From Pantoea agglomerans NBRC 102470 (GTDB lineage Bacteria > Pseudomonadota > Gammaproteobacteria > Enterobacterales > Enterobacteriaceae): a DNA stretch of 64,000 bases. The stretch spans positions 1-64,000 of the forward strand of contig NZ_BCZA01000012.1 in assembly GCF_001598475.1 (NCBI RefSeq), in the 5' to 3' direction. This document shows, piece after piece, positions 36,298 to 48,134 of this stretch. A program made the translations under genes and the position numbers. Under the pieces are notes generated by a model, which was given only the letters and a program-made list of their open reading frames with translations, was not told the DNA's origin and made no database searches. The stretch's first letter is position 1. Every line of letters begins with the position of its first letter.

Positions 36298-37983
36298 TTA
36301 ACGTAGCCACATGAACTGCCAGGCATCCAGCTTAACCGGCTGGGTGCCATCAATTTTCTCTCCGCTCACCACATCCTGCAACGTATGCGCCACCGGTAAT
36401 TGCGTCTCCACTGACCGTCCACTGAGATTAAACACGCACAGCAGCCCGTCGCCGCTTTCTGGCTGATGACGTCTGAGCACCAGCACGGCATTTTCGCTCT
36501 CATAAAGCGTCATCGGATTATCCGGGTGAAACGCAGGCTGACGACGACGCAGCTGAATCAGTTGCCCGAGCCGGGTATAGACCTGCTGGCGCAGCCAGTT
36601 ACCGCCCGCCAGATCTCCCTCAATCTGCTGTAAATCATACTTCTGCCGATTAATCGCCCGGTTGTGTCCGGCGGCGCGCACGCCATCGTAATGGTTACGA
36701 CCACCCAGAATGCTCTGGATATAGATGGCAGGCACGCCGGGAAAGACCAGCAGAATCGCATGGGCCAGCAAAAAACGTTTCAGCCGCGTGGCGTCATCGT
36801 CATCTTCACGGTTGAGCGCATCCAGATAGGTGACGTTGATTTCATAGGGGCTGGTGGTGCCGTCAGGGTTGTTTTTATAGGAGACCAGCGCGCCTTCCAG
36901 CGCCAGATCGCGCACCAGCGCCACAATCTCTACTTCAGACAAAATGCCGCGCGCCGGATTAAGGCCGATGCCGTCGTGTGACGCCAGAAAGTTGAAAAAG
37001 GTGGTGTCGTTGCTGCTGAGATCCAGAGCGCTCGCCCACTGCCGCAGTGCGCGCGCCGAGCCGGTGTGAATCGCATGCAGTACCAGCGGCGGCAGTGAAA
37101 ACTGATAGACCATCTGCGCCTCATCGTGCCCGTTGCCCAGATAGCTGATGTTGTCCTGATGCGGCACGTTAGTCTCGGTGATAATCACCGTGCCAGGCGC
37201 AACCTGGTCGGCAATAGCGCGAAACAGCTTCACCAGCTGATGAGTCTTTTCCAGATGAATACAGCGCGTGCCGGGCGTTTTCCACATGTAGCCGACCGCA
37301 TCGAGACGCACATAGTCAGCGCCGCGTTTCAGGTAGTCGAGCAGCACATTGACCATGCGCAGCAGCACCTCAGGATTGGCAAAGTTGAGGTCGATCTGGT
37401 CGGCGCTGAAGGTGGTCCAGATAAAGCGGGTTTCGCCATCCGCCATTTTAAACGGCGTCAGCAGCGGCGAGGTGCGCGGACGCGTCACGGCGCTGAGATC
37501 GGTGGCGGGCGGCATACTGATAAAGAAATCGTCCCAGCCGGGATCCTGCGCCAGGAAGTGGCTGAACCAGGCGCTGTGTGCCGACATATGGTTGCAGACA
37601 AAATCGAACATCAGCCGGGTTTCCTGATGCAGCCGCGCAATGTCCTGCCAGTCGCCGCACAGCGGATCGACCTGATGGTAATCAATCACCGAAAAGCCGT
37701 CATCGGACGACCAGGGGAAAAAGGGCAGCAGGTGAACCAGCGGAAACGTGGATTGCAGGTGCTGCTGATAGAACCGGGAAAAGGTGCTGAGCGTGGGTTT
37801 ATCGGCTTCGCGAAACTGATCGGCATAGGTGATCAGCACCACATCCTGCTCATCCCAGTGTGCCTTGCGCGGCAGCTTAATGGCCTCGCGGGCGGTGGCG
37901 ATGTCAGCCAGCAGGCGCGCAAAGGTCGCCTCCGGAAATGTGCCAGCATAAATCTTATCAATCAGATCGGTGATCGTTTCCAT
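36298..37983 (-). CDS. ycjM: GH13 sugar phosphorylase, YcjM (glucosylglycerate phosphorylase)-like
   Basis: A 561-residue GH13 subfamily 18 enzyme, strongly resembling E. coli YcjM (about 559 aa), reported as glucosylglycerate phosphorylase. Catalytic residues are Asp228 (nucleophile) in YVRLDAVGYMWK, Glu270 in IITETNVPH and Asp337 in FLASHDGIG. Such enzymes phosphorolyse alpha-glucosides (sucrose, glucosylglycerol or glucosylglycerate) to glucose-1-phosphate. In E. coli the gene starts a sugar operon; here it is alone downstream of tex, replacing feoABC. The exact substrate is inferred. Its product would feed the same glucose-1-phosphate pool as glg and mal. Confidence 0.85.
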   Translation of the reverse strand: METITDLIDKIYAGTFPEATFARLLADIATAREAIKLPRKAHWDEQDVVLITYADQFREADKPTLSTFSRFYQQHLQSTFPLVHLLPFFPWSSDDGFSVIDYHQVDPLCGDWQDIARLHQETRLMFDFVCNHMSAHSAWFSHFLAQDPGWDDFFISMPPATDLSAVTRPRTSPLLTPFKMADGETRFIWTTFSADQIDLNFANPEVLLRMVNVLLDYLKRGADYVRLDAVGYMWKTPGTRCIHLEKTHQLVKLFRAIADQVAPGTVIITETNVPHQDNISYLGNGHDEAQMVYQFSLPPLVLHAIHTGSARALRQWASALDLSSNDTTFFNFLASHDGIGLNPARGILSEVEIVALVRDLALEGALVSYKNNPDGTTSPYEINVTYLDALNREDDDDATRLKRFLLAHAILLVFPGVPAIYIQSILGGRNHYDGVRAAGHNRAINRQKYDLQQIEGDLAGGNWLRQQVYTRLGQLIQLRRRQPAFHPDNPMTLYESENAVLVLRRHQPESGDGLLCVFNLSGRSVETQLPVAHTLQDVVSGEKIDGTQPVKLDAWQFMWLR

Positions 37984-38081
37984 CGTGAATTGGGTGCCAC
38001 AGCAGGTGTTGTTTTTATGACAGGCGTCTTTTTAGCGTAGCGCGATGGCGGGGATTTTCAACCGGGGAGAAGGGTGTGAAG

Positions 38082-38104
38082 AGGGGGCCAGGCAGTGGCC
38101 CCCT
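38082..38104 (-). terminator. Hairpin after tex
   Basis: AGGGGGCCA (38082-38090) pairs perfectly with TGGCCCCCT (38096-38104) over a 5-base loop, 7 bases beyond the tex stop on the minus strand. There is no T-run after it, so efficiency is uncertain; the phosphorylase gene begins about 100 bases further on. Confidence 0.55.
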
Positions 38105-38111
38105 GAAAAGC

Positions 38112-40439
38112 TTAGCGTTTTTTACCGAAAGCCGCAGCCAGCGCATCACCCATCGCACTGTTACCTGCTGACGAGCTGACCGGACGCGGACGACCTTTCG
38201 CGTTGTTCTGACGTTTCTCTTCGCGCGGAGCAGCGTTCTTCGCGCCACCACGGGCATTGCCTTCGCCTGGCTGCTCATCAAGACGCATGGTCAGAGCAAT
38301 ACGCTTGCGCTGGAGATCGACCTCCATCACTTTCACTTTGACGATATCGCCCGCTTTCACCACCTGATGCGGATCTTCCACGAAGCGATCGGAGAGCGAA
38401 GAGATATGCACCAGGCCATCCTGATGCACGCCGATATCCACAAATGCACCGAAGTTGGTCACGTTAGTGACGGCACCTTCGAGGATCATGCCCGGCGTCA
38501 GATCGTTCAGCGTCTCTACGCCTTCAGCGAACTGTGCGGTTTTAAACTCAGGACGCGGATCGCGGCCCGGTTTCTCCAGCTCTTTCATGATGTCGGTGAC
38601 GGTCGGCAGACCAAAACGTTCATCAATGAAATCGCGGGCGCTGAGATTACGCAGGCTGCCTGCGTTGCCCATCAGATCGCTCAGTGCCTGCTCGGTGGCG
38701 GCCAGGATGCGCTCCACCACCGGGTAGGCTTCCGGATGCACAGTTGAGGCATCCAGCGGGTTATCGCCATGGTTGATGCGCAGGAAGCCCGCACACTGCT
38801 CAAAGGCTTTTGGCCCAAGGCGGCTCACTTTCAGCAACTGCTGACGGTTCTGGAAGCGGCCATGCTCATCACGCCAGCCGACAATATTCTGCGCCATCAT
38901 GCGCGTCAGGCCCGCCACGCGGGTCAGCAGCGGCACCGAGGCGGTGTTGAGGTCAACGCCGACGGCGTTCACGCAATCTTCCACTACCGCGTCGAGTTTC
39001 TTCGCCAGCTGGCTCTGACTGACGTCATGCTGATACTGACCCACACCGATCGATTTCGGGTCGATTTTCACCAGCTCAGCCAGCGGATCCTGCAAACGTC
39101 GGGCAATCGACACCGCGCCGCGCAGCGAAACATCGAGATCCGGGAACTCCAGCGCCGCCAGTTCAGAGGCCGAATAGACAGATGCGCCAGCTTCACTGAC
39201 AATCACTTTTTGCGCCGTGACCTGCGGGAACTGCTGCTGCAGATCCAGGAAGAAGCGCTCAGTTTCACGTGAAGCGGTGCCGTTGCCAATCGCCACCAGC
39301 TCAACCTGATGCTTAATGCAGAGTGCCGCTACGGCGGCCGCGGCTTTCGCGGTCTGGCCGGTATGCGGATAGACGGTATCGGTCGCGACGACCTTGCCGG
39401 TGGCATCGACCACCGCCACTTTGACGCCGGTGCGCAGGCCCGGATCCAGCCCCATGGTGGCGCGCATACCGGCGGGAGCGGCCATCAGCAGATCGTGCAG
39501 GTTGCGGGCAAAGACGTTAATCGCTTCATCTTCTGCGCGTTCGCGCACCGTGCCCATCAGCTCCGTTTCCAGATGCAGCATCACCTTGATGCGCCACGTC
39601 CAGCTCACCACCGCTTTACGCCAGCTGTCGGCAGGAGCGTTATTCAGGCGCAGGTTCAGGTGCTCAGCAATCAGCGTTTCGCCGTGGCTTTCACGCGGTG
39701 CTTCATCAAACTGTGGATCGGCATTCAGCGACAGTTGCAGCACGCCTTCGTTGCGGCCACGCAGCATCGCCAGCGCACGGTGCGACGGCACGCCGCTGAG
39801 CGCTTCGTGGTGATCAAAGTAGTCGCGGAACTTCGCGCCCGCTTCCTCTTTGCCTTCCACCACGCGTGACACCAGATGGGCATTTTTCCACAGGTAATTA
39901 CGCACTTTCGCCAGCAGCGCGGCATCTTCAGCGAAACGCTCCATCAGAATGTAGCGGGCACCATCCAGCGCGGCACGGACGTCGGCGACGCCTTTATCGG
40001 CATCGACATACTGTTCGGCAAGCTGCTCAGGAATGTGAGACGGCTCCTGCCACAGCGTCTCCGCCAGCGGCTCCAGACCCGCTTCGATAGCGATCTGTCC
40101 ACGCGTCCGGCGTTTCTGTTTGTAGGGCAGGTAGAGATCTTCAAGCTCGGTTTTGCTGAGGGTGGTGTTGATCGCGCGGGCGAGGTCGTCAGTGAGTTTC
40201 CCCTGATCGTCAATCGACTTCAGAATCGACTGGCGTCGCTCTTCAAGTTCACGCAGATAGCTGAGGCGGGTTTCCAGCTGGCGCAACTGGGTATCATCCA
40301 GCCCGCCGGTGACCTCTTTACGATAGCGTGCGATAAACGGCACGGTATTCCCTTCATCCAGCAGGCGAACGGCGGCGTCAACTTGCTCTGGACGCGCCTT
40401 GAGCTCACTGGCAATTATCTGGCTCAGAACTTTCATCAT
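38112..40439 (-). CDS. tex: RNA-binding transcription accessory protein Tex (YhgF)
   Basis: A 775-residue protein (E. coli YhgF 773) of the Tex family, built of an N-terminal helical region, a YqgF/RNase-H-like domain in the middle ([16 protein letters not shown] near 330-345), helix-hairpin-helix motifs ([14 protein letters not shown]) and a C-terminal S1 RNA-binding domain ([21 protein letters not shown], about 655-675). A lysine/arginine-rich tail follows. Acts on RNA polymerase and nucleic acids; precise role unclear. Downstream of greB in the same direction, the E. coli order. Confidence 0.96.
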   Translation of the reverse strand: MMKVLSQIIASELKARPEQVDAAVRLLDEGNTVPFIARYRKEVTGGLDDTQLRQLETRLSYLRELEERRQSILKSIDDQGKLTDDLARAINTTLSKTELEDLYLPYKQKRRTRGQIAIEAGLEPLAETLWQEPSHIPEQLAEQYVDADKGVADVRAALDGARYILMERFAEDAALLAKVRNYLWKNAHLVSRVVEGKEEAGAKFRDYFDHHEALSGVPSHRALAMLRGRNEGVLQLSLNADPQFDEAPRESHGETLIAEHLNLRLNNAPADSWRKAVVSWTWRIKVMLHLETELMGTVRERAEDEAINVFARNLHDLLMAAPAGMRATMGLDPGLRTGVKVAVVDATGKVVATDTVYPHTGQTAKAAAAVAALCIKHQVELVAIGNGTASRETERFFLDLQQQFPQVTAQKVIVSEAGASVYSASELAALEFPDLDVSLRGAVSIARRLQDPLAELVKIDPKSIGVGQYQHDVSQSQLAKKLDAVVEDCVNAVGVDLNTASVPLLTRVAGLTRMMAQNIVGWRDEHGRFQNRQQLLKVSRLGPKAFEQCAGFLRINHGDNPLDASTVHPEAYPVVERILAATEQALSDLMGNAGSLRNLSARDFIDERFGLPTVTDIMKELEKPGRDPRPEFKTAQFAEGVETLNDLTPGMILEGAVTNVTNFGAFVDIGVHQDGLVHISSLSDRFVEDPHQVVKAGDIVKVKVMEVDLQRKRIALTMRLDEQPGEGNARGGAKNAAPREEKRQNNAKGRPRPVSSSAGNSAMGDALAAAFGKKR

Positions 40440-40542
40440 CAGGATTGTCTTGCTTTCCGGGTTGAGAAATAGCCGACAGTTATACGGATTGATGGTTAAA
40501 ATTGCCAGAGACGCGGGCGGCTTTCAGCGATAATCTGAAGGG

Positions 40543-41016
40543 TTATTGCGGGTAGTCAATCGCGTTGATATACCACAGCGCCGGCCCCACTGGCGTCTCG
40601 ACGGTGGCAGCATCGCCGACCTCTTTTTTCAGCAGCGCCCGCGCCATGGGCGAGTCGATGGAGATGTAATCTTTGCGGCCAAAAATCTCATCGTAGCCCA
40701 CAATGCGGAAGCGTTTGAGGTCGCCCTCATCGTTTTCAATTTCCACCCAGGCGCCAAAGAAGACTTTGCCATCCTGCTGGGGTGAATAGTCAACGATACG
40801 CAGCTGTTCAAGACTTTTGGTCAGATAGCGAACGCGACGGTCGATTTCACGCAGCCGTTTTTTGTTGTACTGATAATCGGCATTTTCACTGCGATCGCCA
40901 AGACTGGCAGCCCAGGTGACTTTTTTTGTCACTTCCGGTCGCTCTTCACGCCAGAGATAGTCGAGTTCTGCTTTCAGCTTATCGAAGCCTTCGCGGGTAA
41001 TGAGTCGGGTTTTCAT
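40543..41016 (-). CDS. greB: Transcript cleavage factor GreB
   Basis: Binds the secondary channel of RNA polymerase and stimulates cleavage of backtracked RNA. The protein has 157 residues (E. coli 158). The N-terminal coiled coil carries the acidic tip in LGDRSENADYQYNKKRLREID, near residues 39-59; the C-terminal domain is FKBP-like (YDEIFGRKDYISIDSPMARALL). The ATG at 41016 is the family start, MKTRLITREGF. It precedes tex by 103 bases, in the same direction. Confidence 0.96.
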   Translation of the reverse strand: MKTRLITREGFDKLKAELDYLWREERPEVTKKVTWAASLGDRSENADYQYNKKRLREIDRRVRYLTKSLEQLRIVDYSPQQDGKVFFGAWVEIENDEGDLKRFRIVGYDEIFGRKDYISIDSPMARALLKKEVGDAATVETPVGPALWYINAIDYPQ

Positions 41017-41089
41017 GCTATACCGGCCAGAGAGATCCAAAGAGGAACAGTGTAAGACAAAGGGGGCGCGGCAAAAAAGGGCGGGGAAA

Positions 41090-41112
41090 GGGTTTTTAAA
41101 GGCTAAAAACCC
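41090..41112 (-). other. Hairpin between the YjbE-like gene and greB
   Basis: GGGTTTTT (41090-41097) pairs with AAAAACCC (41105-41112) around a 7-base loop. It lies about 90 bases after the YjbE-like stop and 74 before the greB ATG. A short T-rich stretch follows on the minus strand, so it may end the small-protein transcript. Confidence 0.4.
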
Positions 41113-41198
41113 ACGTTGACTTCCCCGGCGGCGAAAGGGTTGGTGCTGAACAACAATCTGAAGCCAGTAATCTGAAGCTGTAAAAGAAGTCGTGATAC

Positions 41199-41447
41199 TT
41201 ATTTACCGGCGTGAGTCGCCGTGGTGGTCGATGTACCGGTGCTGTGACCGTCACCGCCGCCGCCGCCCATGGTGGCCAGCGCAACGCCCAGCAGGGCTGC
41301 GACTGCGCCAACACCGATGGCGTTAGAGTTACCTTGTGCTGTGGTGGTTGCCGCTGCGCCAGCTGCTTCACCGGTGGCTGTGGCAGCATAAGCTGGAGTG
41401 ACGCTGCTTAATGCCAGCGCGCTCAGCAGTAAAATTGTTTTTTTCAT
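41199..41447 (-). CDS. YjbE-like small secreted Gly/Thr-rich protein
   Basis: An 82-residue precursor with a clear signal peptide (MKKTILLLSALALSSVTPAYA, cut after Ala21), then GEAAGAAATTTAQGNSN, a hydrophobic GVALATMGGGG segment and a Thr-rich tail. The pattern, length and GEAAG-AAT plus GVALA-GGG motifs recall E. coli YjbE of the yjbEFGH exopolysaccharide operon. Here no yjbFGH genes follow; it is alone between greB and ompR. The frame is open to 41555, but the signal sequence fixes the start at 41447. Function unknown; exported location is inferred. Confidence 0.75.
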   Translation of the reverse strand: MKKTILLLSALALSSVTPAYAATATGEAAGAAATTTAQGNSNAIGVGAVAALLGVALATMGGGGGDGHSTGTSTTTATHAGK

Positions 41448-41984
41448 TGTGTGTAATCCCCGTTGAGACATCGAATGTTGCCTGAGCAGTCTGGTTGAAA
41501 ACGGAGAAGGCGAAAAGTTGGCTTTACTGATTGATTTAACGGACTTTAATTTCAACTGGCCTTGCTGGTGGCACCGCTGAAACTAATCCGAGAGGAGAGT
41601 GGGGCGTTACGCAGGTTTGCTGGAATATTATGCTGCCTGACTGCTGTTGAGGTAGATTATCTGGAGCTTATCCAAAGTGATAGCTGATCATTAAGTCAAA
41701 TTGTCTGCTAACTTGCTGAATTCGTTCATCGAATAAAAACTGGCCCGCTTCTGACGCCAGCGATTCAGAGAAACAGAGCCGTTTTTTCAGATTTGCCGTA
41801 ACAGGGGCCGGGCAGCGCCAGACGCGTTAAAACTGACCCGAAATCGCCTTAAATCAAATATAAGCTCCTGTTTAATATGCTTTGTAACAATTTTGGCTAG
41901 AATATAAACCATTAATGACTGTCACTATAAGGCATCTTTTTTTAACAATGTTGGCTCAGGCAATAGCGCCTTTGGGAGTTGAAA
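41448..41984. promoter_or_regulatory. Divergent upstream region of ompR and the YjbE-like gene
   Basis: A gene-free stretch of about 540 bases, AT-rich toward ompR, that must hold both promoters. TATAAA at 41903-41908 and GGGAG just before the ompR ATG are visible. No single operator stood out, and I did not find an additional gene. Confidence 0.45.
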
Positions 41985-44068
<2,084 letters not shown>

Positions 44069-44074
44069 TAAAAA

Positions 44075-44101
44075 CGGCGCGGCAGTTTCATTGCCGCGCC
44101 G
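44075..44101. terminator. Bidirectional terminator between envZ and pckA
   Basis: CGGCGCGGCA (44075-44084) and TGCCGCGCCG (44092-44101) form a perfect 10-base stem. On the minus strand a TTTTT run follows (complement of AAAA at 44071-44074 and its neighbour). On the plus strand the sequence continues CTTCTTTTAG. It serves both convergent genes. Confidence 0.88.
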
Positions 44102-44107
44102 CTTCTT

Positions 44108-45727
44108 TTAGCGTTGCGGGCCAGCTTTCACCAGCGCAGCACCTGCGGCGTTATCCGTGTACTTGTCGAAGTTATCAATAAAACGCTGCGCCAGACCTTC
44201 GGCGGCGGCGGTCCACTTCTCCTCACTCTCCCAGCTACGACGCGGATCGAGCGTATCACTATCCAGTTCGCCCAGCGTAACCGGCATCTGCAGATTAAAG
44301 ATCGGCAGCGTTTCCATCGGCGCATCATCCAGCTCACCCGCCAGAATGGCATTGATAATGGCGCGGGTATTCTTCAGTGAGATGCGTTTGCCGCTGCCGT
44401 TCCAGCCGGTATTGACCAGATAAGCCTGCGCACCGGACGCCTCCATCCGTTTCACCAGCACTTCCGCATACTGCGTCGGATGCAGCATCAGGAACGCCGC
44501 GCCGAAACAGGCGGAGAAGGTGGGGGTCGGCTCAGTGACGCCACGCTCGGTCCCCGCCAGTTTGGCGGTGAAACCTGACAGGAAATGATACTGCGTCTGC
44601 TCCGGCGTCAGACGTGAAACCGGTGGCAGCACGCCAAACGCATCGGCGGTCAGGAAAATCACTTTCTTCGCGTGGCCCGCTTTTGAGACCGGCTGCACGA
44701 TATTGTCGATGTGATTGATCGGATAGGAGACGCGGGTGTTTTCGGTTTTGCTGCCGTCGTCATAATCGACGCTGCCATCTTCGCGAACCACCACATTTTC
44801 CAGCAGCGCATTGCGGCGAATGGCGCGGTAGATCTCCGGCTCAGCCTGCTCAGAGAGGTTGATGGTTTTGGCGTAACAACCGCCCTCGAAGTTAAACACG
44901 CCATCATCGTCCCAGCCGTGCTCATCGTCACCGATCAGCTGGCGGTCAGGATCGGTAGAGAGTGTGGTTTTGCCGGTGCCCGAGAGGCCAAAGAAGACTG
45001 CCACATCGCCCGCTTTACCCACGTTTGCTGAACAGTGCATCGAGGCGATGCCTTTCAGCGGCAGCAGGTAGTTCATGATGGCGAACAGACCTTTCTTCAT
45101 CTCGCCGCCGTACCAGGTTCCGCCAATCAGCTGCATGCGTTCAGTCAGATTGAAGGCGACAAAGTTTTCAGAGTGAAGACCCTGCGCCTGCCAGTCTGGA
45201 TTGGTGCATTTGGCGCCGTTCATCACCACAAAGTCGGGAGTGAATTCGGCCAGTTCAGCGTCGTCAGGCTGGATGAACATGTTCTTCACGAAGTGTGCCT
45301 GCCAGGCCACTTCGGTGACAAAACGTACGCTCAGACGGGAATCGGCATTGGCACCACAGAACGCATCCACCACAAACAGGCGCTTGCCGGAAAGCTGGCG
45401 GGTGACGCAGCTTTTCAGCGCGTTCCAGGTCTCCTGCGACAGGGGCTGATTGTCGTTTTTGCCGGTGCCCTGGTCGTTCCACCACAGGGTATCGCGCGTG
45501 GTGTCGTCACGCACAATGTACTTATCCTTTGGCGATCGCCCGGTGAAAATCCCGGTGTCTACTGCAATCGCGCCGCTCTGCGTCAGGGTGCCACGAGCAA
45601 AACCTTCGAGGTCCGGGCGCGTCTCTTCCTGAAAAAGCGTGTCGTAATCAGGGTTGTAAACCACTTCCGTGGTATCCACGATGCCCAAAGCGGCAAGGTC
45701 TTGCGAGGTCAGGCCGTTAACGCGCAT
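44108..45727 (-). CDS. pckA: Phosphoenolpyruvate carboxykinase (ATP) PckA
   Basis: Converts oxaloacetate and ATP to phosphoenolpyruvate, CO2 and ADP, the entry to gluconeogenesis. The protein has 539 residues (E. coli 540). The nucleotide loop is [11 protein letters not shown]; other signatures are [12 protein letters not shown] near 65-76 and the metal/substrate region [17 protein letters not shown]. The ATG at 45727 matches the family N-terminus MRVNGLTSQ; the frame continues open to 45853 without good cause. Would supply phosphoenolpyruvate when growing on C4 acids or on products of malonate breakdown. Confidence 0.97.
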   Translation of the reverse strand: MRVNGLTSQDLAALGIVDTTEVVYNPDYDTLFQEETRPDLEGFARGTLTQSGAIAVDTGIFTGRSPKDKYIVRDDTTRDTLWWNDQGTGKNDNQPLSQETWNALKSCVTRQLSGKRLFVVDAFCGANADSRLSVRFVTEVAWQAHFVKNMFIQPDDAELAEFTPDFVVMNGAKCTNPDWQAQGLHSENFVAFNLTERMQLIGGTWYGGEMKKGLFAIMNYLLPLKGIASMHCSANVGKAGDVAVFFGLSGTGKTTLSTDPDRQLIGDDEHGWDDDGVFNFEGGCYAKTINLSEQAEPEIYRAIRRNALLENVVVREDGSVDYDDGSKTENTRVSYPINHIDNIVQPVSKAGHAKKVIFLTADAFGVLPPVSRLTPEQTQYHFLSGFTAKLAGTERGVTEPTPTFSACFGAAFLMLHPTQYAEVLVKRMEASGAQAYLVNTGWNGSGKRISLKNTRAIINAILAGELDDAPMETLPIFNLQMPVTLGELDSDTLDPRRSWESEEKWTAAAEGLAQRFIDNFDKYTDNAAGAALVKAGPQR

Positions 45728-46095
45728 TTTACTGCTCCTTAAATCGGTGTCTGTTCTGCAAAGCAGAGATAGGTTGGGATCGTGCCACCGGCTGTTGTAT
45801 CGGGTGCGGCAAATCACTGACAGTCGACTGCGCTTCGTCACGACAGCCTGCAAAGATCACCGGGCAATTCAGGGCATCTGCCTCTGACTTCCGGGCGTTT
45901 GCACGATCGCGCGCAGTTTACTCTTCTGCGTTAAGGGAAAAAGGGCAGTGATCTAAAAATGCGACTCAGGGCGCGTTAAGGCTATGTTTCGAACGTTTAA
46001 AAGATGTTATGAAAGTAAAAAAAGATAATTTGTCTGAAAAATTATGGGGATAGGCATGGGCGGCGGGGAAGGGGCGGCAGAAGCCGCCCGATAAA
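45728..46095 (-). promoter_or_regulatory. pckA upstream region and hslO 3' hairpin
   Basis: About 370 bases without a gene. It contains the pckA promoter (not resolved) with a ribosome site AAGGAG close to the ATG, and an AT-rich part at 45990-46050. GGGCGGC (46072-46078) pairs with GCCGCCC (46083-46089) around AGAA, 7 bases beyond the hslO stop, a likely 3' hairpin of the hslO transcript without a T-run. Confidence 0.45.
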
Positions 46096-46962
46096 TCAGT
46101 GAAGCTGGTTATTATTCTCAAGGGAGTGGCTGCGAATACCGGCGATATCGACGGCGTCAAACACGTAGTTTGAGCCGCAATAGTCGCAGTGCATGTCGAT
46201 TTTGCCATCTTCCGCGATGATCTCATCCACCTCTTCCTGCGGCAGCGTGGTCAGTACTTCGCCACAGCGCTCACGCGAGCAGGTGCATTTGTAGATCACC
46301 GGCTGCGGATCGTAGAGGGTGACCTCTTCCTGATGGTAGAGACGCCACAGCGCTTCATTCGCAGGCAGATCGATCAGCTCTTCCGTTTTAATGGTTTCGG
46401 TCAGCGTTGCCAGATGGTCGAAAACCTCTTTCTCCGTATCCTGCGCAGGCATCACCTGCAGCAGAATACCCGCGGCGCCTTTGTCGCTGGTGCGGATAAA
46501 CAGCCGCGTTGGCAGCTGCTCTGAGCGCATGAAGTAATCTTCCAGGCACTCCGCCAGGGTTTCACCTTCCAGTCCCACTACACCCTGATAACGTTCGCCC
46601 TTTTCAGGGGAAATGGTGATTACCAGATAGCCATTGCCCACCATGCTTTTCAGAGTACTGTCGTCCGGGATGTCGCCTTTGATACGCGCTACGCCGCGCA
46701 GTTCCTGGTTGTTGTTGCCGTTGATCACCGCCAGCGACAGCGGACCGTCACCCTGCAATTGCACGGTGATTTCGCCATCAAACTTCAGCGTGGCAGTCAG
46801 CAGGCTGGTGGCGACCAGCATCTCACCCAGCAGCGTTTTAACCGGTGCCGGATAATCATGGTTCTTTACGGTTTCACGCCAGGTGTCAGAGACGTTCACC
46901 AGCTCGCCGCGCACGGCGGCATTTTCAAACAGATAACGGTGCAGTTGATCCTGGGCTGACAT
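46096..46962 (-). CDS. hslO: Redox-regulated chaperone Hsp33 (HslO)
   Basis: A holdase chaperone switched on when its zinc-bound cysteines are oxidised. The protein has 288 residues (E. coli 292). The zinc centre is made of CTCSRERC and CDYC near the C-terminus. The ATG at 46962 ([22 protein letters not shown]) is chosen over the open frame to 47019 since it matches the family start and follows GAGAG. It ends the igaA-yrfG-hslR-hslO direction, 49 bases after hslR. Confidence 0.96.
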   Translation of the reverse strand: MSAQDQLHRYLFENAAVRGELVNVSDTWRETVKNHDYPAPVKTLLGEMLVATSLLTATLKFDGEITVQLQGDGPLSLAVINGNNNQELRGVARIKGDIPDDSTLKSMVGNGYLVITISPEKGERYQGVVGLEGETLAECLEDYFMRSEQLPTRLFIRTSDKGAAGILLQVMPAQDTEKEVFDHLATLTETIKTEELIDLPANEALWRLYHQEEVTLYDPQPVIYKCTCSRERCGEVLTTLPQEEVDEIIAEDGKIDMHCDYCGSNYVFDAVDIAGIRSHSLENNNQLH

Positions 46963-47011
46963 ATTTTTTCTCTCACTGGTACGGGGCGATGGCGCGTCAG
47001 CTAAGACGGCG

Positions 47012-47416
47012 TTATTCATCGCCCGATAATTTAAACTTCATCAAATCGCGACGCTCTTTTTTGTCAGGTCGCCGATCGGGATGGGGCATAGTCAGCGCAT
47101 TCATTTTGCGCGCCTGCGCCATTTTTTCGCGTTTTTCAATGCTGGCATCGGTTTCGCGATAGAGCTGCTGGGCCTCGCTGGCGGGACGGCGCTGAGCGCT
47201 GATGTCCGCCACCACTACGGTGCGTTCATCGTTGCCCTGACGCAGTGTCAGTTCCGCATTCAGCTCTACCACCTTGCCGGGTTTGCTGCGCTGGCCGTTG
47301 TAATGCACTTTGCCGCCTTCAATCATCTCCCGCGCAATCGCCCGGGTTTTGTAAAAGCGCGCGGCCCACAGCCACTTGTCGAGGCGTACCTCTTCGCTGC
47401 TTTTCTCTTTCTTCAT
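47012..47416 (-). CDS. hslR: Heat-shock S4-domain RNA-binding protein Hsp15 (HslR)
   Basis: Binds free 50S ribosomal subunits that carry a nascent chain and helps to recycle stalled ribosomes. The protein has 134 residues (E. coli 133). The S4 domain is at the N-terminus ([20 protein letters not shown], about 11-30), followed by a basic C-terminal helix rich in lysine and arginine. The ribosome site is AGGAG. It lies 13 bases downstream of yrfG. Confidence 0.95.
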   Translation of the reverse strand: MKKEKSSEEVRLDKWLWAARFYKTRAIAREMIEGGKVHYNGQRSKPGKVVELNAELTLRQGNDERTVVVADISAQRRPASEAQQLYRETDASIEKREKMAQARKMNALTMPHPDRRPDKKERRDLMKFKLSGDE

Positions 47417-47429
47417 TGCTGCTCCTGAC

Positions 47430-48077
47430 TCAGATCAGCGTCCGGTAGTCGCCGGTGGCGCGATGACGCTGAAAGATTTGCTCAGGACGACCCGAATCGG
47501 GGTTCTTTACGCCTAAGCACTCGCCGATGCCCCATGACGTCGCAGCATCCAGAATCACTTCGCTATCATCGATAAACAGCGTGCGCGGCGCAGAAAAGCC
47601 GGTGTGCTGTTGTACCGCCTGCCATAAACGTTGGTCTTCTTTCGGATACCCAAAGGTATGGGTGGAAAGTAATAAATCAAGGTGCGGCGCTAAACCTGTC
47701 TGCGCCAGTTTGACGTCCAGATTGTAAGGATGCGCGTTGGTCAGCAGGATTGTGGACTTGCCCGCGCGGCGCAGAGCCTGCAAAAAAGGCAGCGTATCGT
47801 CACGCAGCGCAATCCGGCTGCGCATCGCCCAGGTCATGGCACGGATGTCCAGCGCCAGCGCTTCTGCCCAGTAATCCAGACAATACCAGTTTAGCGTATG
47901 GGCGACGGCCTGATACTTTTCCGCGATGATCGCTTCGGCTTCCGCCCGGGTGATGCCGCGTTGCTGACTGAGTTGTTCAGGCACATGCTCCAGCCAGAAG
48001 TGACGATCAAACGCCAAATCCAGCAGTGTGCCATCCATGTCGAGCAGCACGGTATCAATCTCAGACCAGTTGAGCAT
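47430..48077 (-). CDS. yrfG: HAD-family GMP/IMP nucleotidase YrfG
   Basis: A 215-residue HAD phosphatase (E. coli YrfG 222), active on purine nucleoside 5'-monophosphates in vitro. The nucleophile motif is LLDMDGTLLDL (11-21); motif II ILLTNAHP and motif IV FIDDSEVILDAA are present. The C-terminus is a little shorter than in E. coli. It is followed by hslR after 13 bases and preceded by igaA after 57 bases, all on the minus strand. Confidence 0.93.
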   Translation of the reverse strand: MLNWSEIDTVLLDMDGTLLDLAFDRHFWLEHVPEQLSQQRGITRAEAEAIIAEKYQAVAHTLNWYCLDYWAEALALDIRAMTWAMRSRIALRDDTLPFLQALRRAGKSTILLTNAHPYNLDVKLAQTGLAPHLDLLLSTHTFGYPKEDQRLWQAVQQHTGFSAPRTLFIDDSEVILDAATSWGIGECLGVKNPDSGRPEQIFQRHRATGDYRTLI

Positions 48078-48134
48078 GCGGATGTTTCACCCTGTAAAAA
48101 AACCGGGCGACAGGGTAGCACAGAAGGGCAGGGC

